Shown: positions 7,684-10,639 of the stretch, piece by piece
Layout of the letters: each line of letters opens with the position of its first letter
Position numbering within the stretch: the stretch's first letter is position 1
Source of the DNA: Thermoplasmata archaeon
GTDB taxonomy: Archaea > Thermoplasmatota > Penumbrarchaeia > Penumbrarchaeales > Penumbrarchaeaceae
Reading direction: 5' to 3'
Assembly: GCA_023145185.1 (NCBI GenBank)
Contig: JAGLEG010000269.1
Span: 1-10,639, forward strand
Length of the DNA stretch: 10,639 nt
Made by a program: the position numbers and the translations under genes
The notes under the pieces: generated by a model
The model's database searches: none
What the model was told of the DNA's origin: nothing
What the model saw: only the letters and a program-made list of their open reading frames with translations

Positions 7684-7700
7684 GGACCATCTTTTGGTCC
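7684..7700. terminator. Small hairpin just after the giant gene's stop codon; possible terminator or operator for PCNA
   Basis: GGACCA (7684-7689) pairs with TGGTCC (7695-7700) around the five-base loop TCTTT. It begins three bases after the stop codon and lies just before the PCNA promoter candidates. There is no long T-run after it. It could mark the 3' end of the giant transcript or act as a palindromic operator; neither can be settled here. Confidence 0.35.
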
Positions 7701-7710
7701 CCCTTGCATA

Positions 7711-7736
7711 ACCTTTATTACGGCCTTCATAAATAC
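7711..7736 (+). promoter_or_regulatory. Candidate archaeal promoter elements of the PCNA gene
   Basis: Two TATA-like boxes lie here: TTTATTA at 7714-7720 and ATAAATA at 7729-7735. Standard spacing predicts starts near 7742 or 7757, giving leaders of about 32 or 17 bases. Either leader would contain the weak ribosome binding site AGGGGA (7762-7767), six bases before ATG 7774. The 92-base gap from the giant gene and these boxes suggest PCNA is transcribed independently. Confidence 0.45.
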
Positions 7737-7773
7737 AAGGTGGTCCTTTCGATCAGTACACAGGGGAATTAAG

Positions 7774-8511
7774 ATGTTCAATGTTGAGGCAAAGGCTGAG
7801 ACCTTCAGAAGCGTGTTTTCCGTTCTCACCCCGATAGCAGGTGAGATCAAACTGGCTGCGGATGATAATGGATGGAAGATCAGGGCCGTTGACCCAGCTC
7901 ACGTTGCGATGGTCGACCTGGAGCTTGAGAGCAGTGCGTTCGAGAAATACGACGTGGAGCCCATGGAGCTTGGGCTTAACGTGGAGAGGCTGCTGGAAAG
8001 CATCAAGAGCGCGAGAGGGGATGAGCTCGTCACCATGAAATTGGATGATGACAACAGGTTGGTCATCTCCATGTCCAACCTCACCCTCAAGATCCCTCTG
8101 GTGGATCCATCCGGTTTCTCGGAGCCAAAGGTTCCGAGCCTGAACCTCCCCATCAACCTGAAGCTGAACTCGGCCGAACTTCAGAAGGGGCTTAAGATCT
8201 CCGCCTCGATCTCGGATTACCTCACGTTCGAATGCTCCGAGGACAAGCTGATAATGACATCCTCCGAGGACCTCTCGATGATGACGCTGGAGCTGAAAAA
8301 GGGTCAGGAGTATGAGCTTGTCGAGTTCGAGAAACCCTCGAAGAGCTCGTTCTCCCTTGACTATTTCTCACACCTGATGAAAGGCGTTGGGGCGAACAGG
8401 GACATACAGCTTCATCTGGGAAACTCATATCCGCTCAAACTGGTGTTCGATTTCGCTGAGGAGAAGGGACACGCCATCTATCTTCTCGCTCCCCGGATCG
8501 AGAGCTCCTGA
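7774..8511 (+). CDS. pcn: DNA polymerase sliding clamp PCNA
   Basis: This encodes a 245-residue protein, the usual length of archaeal PCNA (about 245-250). PCNA forms a trimeric ring around DNA that tethers the replicative polymerase, FEN1, ligase and other PIP-box partners. Family features seen are VDPAHVAMVDLEL at about 40-52 in domain 1, LNVERLLESIKSARGDE at about 69-85, and the interdomain connecting region around 107-128 (PLVDPSGFSEPKVPSL). The C-terminus is YLLAPRIESS, matching the conserved LAPRIE ending that lies next to the PIP-binding pocket. I chose ATG 7774 because it starts the conserved MFNVEAKAETFR strand and follows AGGGGA. The in-frame GTG at 7678 would add 32 unlike residues overlapping the previous stop. 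The gene is intact. It converges with the minus-strand gene ending at 8594 and has no visible functional link to the surface-protein neighbours. Confidence 0.97.
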   Translation: MFNVEAKAETFRSVFSVLTPIAGEIKLAADDNGWKIRAVDPAHVAMVDLELESSAFEKYDVEPMELGLNVERLLESIKSARGDELVTMKLDDDNRLVISMSNLTLKIPLVDPSGFSEPKVPSLNLPINLKLNSAELQKGLKISASISDYLTFECSEDKLIMTSSEDLSMMTLELKKGQEYELVEFEKPSKSSFSLDYFSHLMKGVGANRDIQLHLGNSYPLKLVFDFAEEKGHAIYLLAPRIESS

Positions 8512-8559
8512 TCGCTCTTAGCACATATACCGCAGGGAAACGGGAGTAGTGTGGACAAC

Positions 8560-8574
8560 AGATAGCATCTATCT
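8560..8574. terminator. Small hairpin in the convergent gap between PCNA and the two-helix membrane protein
   Basis: AGATAG (8560-8565) and CTATCT (8569-8574) pair around a three-base loop. The element sits between convergent stop codons at 8511 and 8594, where a bidirectional transcript end is expected. It is short and lacks a T-run, so the terminator role is a weak inference. The rest of the 82-base gap shows nothing recognisable. Confidence 0.25.
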
Positions 8575-8593
8575 TATCCGCCCAGCCCAATGA

Positions 8594-8989
8594 TCAATCG
8601 AATTCGGGCAGCTCGATATCCTTATGGGTCTTTGGGGCCCTGGCCCCCTTGAGCTTTGATACCGCATCCCGAAGGATCGGAACTCTATCGTAGTTTATAA
8701 TGATAAAAAGGATAAGCAGGGCCACCGAGAAAAGAAACGGCAGGAGAGGTGCGCTCCACCAGTTCTGAAAGTTATTCTCATCGAAGATGTTCACGGCCAT
8801 GGCGTGTATAAGAACCTGTGAAAGTGCGGTAAGGAAAGTGAACAGCGACAGGGTGATCACGACACCTGAAAGGACGGCCTTTAACCTCTTGAGCCACACG
8901 GCCCCGGCCCCCGGCACCCTTCCTCTCTGCCTGCCGAACTTTATCCCCATAACAGTCACTACCGCCTGTTTCTCTGAAGTGGAACTCAT
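8594..8989 (-). CDS. Small two-helix membrane protein of unknown function (131 aa)
   Basis: I do not recognise a family. The N-terminal 36 residues are basic (KFGRQRGR, WLKRLK). Two hydrophobic segments follow at about 37-66 and 80-99. They are joined by a short loop, NIFDENNFQNWW, which is acidic and aromatic. The C-terminal 30 residues are basic then acidic (KLKGARAPKTHKD, ELPEFD). By the positive-inside rule both ends are cytoplasmic, with only the short loop outside. The start lies 12 bases after the stop of the surface-protein gene transcribed ahead of it, so the two are very probably one operon. A role as a partner of that protein is inferred from position only. There is no strong Shine-Dalgarno; the in-frame ATG at residue 14 is an alternative start but has no better signal. 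The coding call rests on the hydrophobic pattern and the operon spacing. Confidence 0.8.
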   Translation of the reverse strand: MSSTSEKQAVVTVMGIKFGRQRGRVPGAGAVWLKRLKAVLSGVVITLSLFTFLTALSQVLIHAMAVNIFDENNFQNWWSAPLLPFLFSVALLILFIIINYDRVPILRDAVSKLKGARAPKTHKDIELPEFD

Positions 8990-9001
8990 CTATTTATCTT
9001 T

Positions 9002-10639
9002 TCACATGGTTCTTGAATTGTTCTCATCTTCCGCTCCCGGGCCGGGCCCCCCATCCTGATGGTGGCCCGGATGCAGGTGATGGTGCTCGTGATCCAGTAT
9101 GTGCTCGGGCTCCAGCGGAGGGCCCCGATGCGCTTCCTGGGTGGCGTCCGTTCCACTCCTCCTTTTCGATACCATCACGATGATGATGAGGGATACGACG
9201 ATCAGAGCTACAATTGCCAACAGGGCAAAAAGTCCAAAGGAGGTGCCCCCCTCATCACCTGCCTCATCCGGCCTCCAACCGACATCAAAAAGGATCACCA
9301 CGTCGGCGTCAGAGAGCGATCTGTGGAGAGACGAGACATTCCCAAGAAGAAGCTCGTATCTTCCCTCTGGAAGATCTTCGGGGATACGGATACCCATTGT
9401 GGCCCCCTCCTCATCGATAACGTATTCAAACGTTCCAGTGACCTCTCCGGGGCCAATATACACGATCGTGGAATCACTATCGATATCGTCCGTGAACGTT
9501 AGATCTATGAGATCGCCTGCAAGGATGAACAATATGGGATCGTTCCGGTCGAAGCTCCCCCCATTGACCGCAAGGACCTCCATGCGGGATATGGTCGAGA
9601 ACGAGAATGACCAGGGAACCAAGGGGGTGCCGGTGACATCCAGAATTGAGTTGGACAGTTTGACCGTATAACCCTTTCCCGGGTCGAGCTGTACCTCAAT
9701 AACGATCGCCCTCCTATCCTCTCCGGTCAGGTCCACATCGAAGGATACATCCTCACTGAACTGGTCCGATATCGATATCCCACCCACATAGGATGCCGGA
9801 TCCATATCCTCGTCGAAACTGATGGTCATCATCGGTCGCAATGAAACGTTCGTGGCACCATCCTGTGGGTTCGACCCGATGGCCCCGGGAGGCGTCCCGT
9901 CGTTTATCACGTGAAGGATGAACGCCCCGTACACCTTGTTCCCACCTCCATCCCTTACCGCGATGGTCACCTTGAATTGCCCCAGGGTGTCCGTGATGTA
10001 TTCTACACTGTCCCCATAATACCTGGTGCCCAGGTCGGTAAACGTCCAGGAGAAGTTGGCCCCGATGGGGAAAAGAGGATCGTTATCCTCAATGGCCGAT
10101 CCATCGAGGAGGGCCGTGGACCCTTTGATGACAAATAGGTCCCCAAGGTGCCCGATCACAGGTGATGTGGTATCGCGAACCGTGATATTGAAACCAGATG
10201 CCGCACTGTTTCCGCTTCCGTCGGTAAGTTCCACCCTGACATCGTAGATCCCGGGCACACTAAAAGATAATTGAACTGACTCGCCGGTCATCGAGTGGTT
10301 CCGGGGTCCAGAGAAGGTCCAGGTGAAAACGCCTGACCGGTACAGATCGGGATCGTTATCGGAATAACCTTCCGGGGTAAGGGTGATCGTCACATCCTCA
10401 TCCACCATCATATCTTTCATCGGATCCAGTATCGGGAGGATATCATCGATTATCTCTATATCCAAGCTGATGGTATCGAAGTTCCCGCAGAAGTCAGAGA
10501 CCTCCAGAATAACGGAGAGAATACCCGGAGCCTCGCGGTATATCTCCAGGAAGCTCCCATACTCGGTCCAGGATACGCCCCTGAAGAACACGGTCCAGGT
10601 ATGGTTCACGACGGCGGAATAGGGAGAATCGGGGCCCTC
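9002..10639 (-). CDS. PKD-like / SbsA-type Ig surface protein with membrane anchor and His-rich tail, partial (N-terminus beyond window end)
   Basis: The frame is open from the window edge (10639) to TGA at 9002-9004, so 545 C-terminal residues are visible. Numbering from the edge, three PKD-like beta-sandwiches cover about 1-65, 66-160 and 161-251. Each ends in the pattern G-x-x-x-V-x-L/I-x-V-x-D-x-x-G-N. About 252-351 resembles an SbsA-type Ig domain (NPQDGATNVSLRP, then FDEDMDP and WSFSFST). A further beta-rich domain fills 352-465. A strong transmembrane helix lies at 468-490, followed by SKRR and a 55-residue cytoplasmic tail with eight histidines in 15 residues (about 516-530). Several N-X-S/T sequons lie in the outer part. 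Such proteins are typically structural or adhesive; no catalytic motif is visible. The internal GTG at 10609 is not a plausible start because PKD-like sequence continues through it. It is probably co-transcribed with the small membrane protein downstream. Confidence 0.9.
   Translation of the reverse strand, partial: EGPDSPYSAVVNHTWTVFFRGVSWTEYGSFLEIYREAPGILSVILEVSDFCGNFDTISLDIEIIDDILPILDPMKDMMVDEDVTITLTPEGYSDNDPDLYRSGVFTWTFSGPRNHSMTGESVQLSFSVPGIYDVRVELTDGSGNSAASGFNITVRDTTSPVIGHLGDLFVIKGSTALLDGSAIEDNDPLFPIGANFSWTFTDLGTRYYGDSVEYITDTLGQFKVTIAVRDGGGNKVYGAFILHVINDGTPPGAIGSNPQDGATNVSLRPMMTISFDEDMDPASYVGGISISDQFSEDVSFDVDLTGEDRRAIVIEVQLDPGKGYTVKLSNSILDVTGTPLVPWSFSFSTISRMEVLAVNGGSFDRNDPILFILAGDLIDLTFTDDIDSDSTIVYIGPGEVTGTFEYVIDEEGATMGIRIPEDLPEGRYELLLGNVSSLHRSLSDADVVILFDVGWRPDEAGDEGGTSFGLFALLAIVALIVVSLIIIVMVSKRRSGTDATQEAHRGPPLEPEHILDHEHHHLHPGHHQDGGPGPGAEDENNSRTM

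Noticed and set aside
7678..7773. In-frame GTG that would add 32 residues to PCNA and overlap the preceding stop
   Set aside because: The added residues do not look like PCNA. The conserved clamp begins at ATG 7774, giving normal family length, and the promoter candidates fall inside the extension.
9099..9671. 190-codon + strand frame
   Set aside because: It is antisense to the PKD/Ig protein's C-terminal domain and membrane helix, which are clearly coding on the minus strand.
10607..10609. GTG as the start of the right-edge surface protein
   Set aside because: The frame stays open upstream to the window edge, and the PKD-like domain would be cut in mid-strand with no signal sequence.

Overview
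The window is archaeal. The clearest evidence is a complete archaeal/eukaryotic-type PCNA sliding clamp (7774-8511, minus-free, on the + strand). AGG/ATA-rich codon use, TATA-type promoter elements, a GGAGG ribosome binding site and several very long secreted beta-sandwich proteins rich in N-X-S/T sequons agree with this. The style (PKD-like, lamin-tail and CARDB-like surface proteins with C-terminal anchors) suggests a mesophilic member of Thermoplasmatota, but that phylum call is an inference from general resemblance and not a measured placement.

Layout from left to right. (1) Positions 1-1118, minus strand: the N-terminal 372 codons of a secreted or membrane-anchored protein with beta-helix-like rungs, cut by the window start. 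(2) Positions 1119-1537: a 419-base divergent intergenic region with a strong TATA element, a GAAA-capped dyad, a GC-rich hairpin and the start signals of both flanking genes. (3) Positions 1538-7681, + strand: one 2047-residue surface protein with a signal sequence, about five lamin-tail domains, two CARDB/NEW3-like domains, two phospholipase-D-like pairs and a C-terminal membrane anchor. The first PLD pair has lost its catalytic residues; the second keeps two perfect HxKxxxxD motifs. (4) Positions 7774-8511, + strand: PCNA, with its own promoter region. (5) Positions 8512-8593: a short convergent gap with a small hairpin. (6) Positions 8594-8989, minus strand: a small two-helix membrane protein. 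(7) Positions 9002-10639, minus strand: the C-terminal 545 codons of a PKD/SbsA-like Ig surface protein with a transmembrane anchor and a histidine-rich tail, cut by the window end. It lies only 12 bases upstream of gene 6, so the two are probably co-transcribed.

How the genes fit together: three of the five genes encode cell-surface proteins and a fourth encodes a membrane protein, so apart from the housekeeping clamp the window is an envelope locus. The most unusual item is the giant protein, which looks like a surface-tethered PLD-superfamily enzyme (nuclease or phospholipase; substrate unknown) carried on a stalk of lamin-tail and Ig-like domains. Its repeated 'lamin-tail plus PLD pair' unit appears to have arisen by internal duplication, followed by catalytic death of one copy. 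No CRISPR array, tRNA, rRNA, insertion sequence or integrase was seen.
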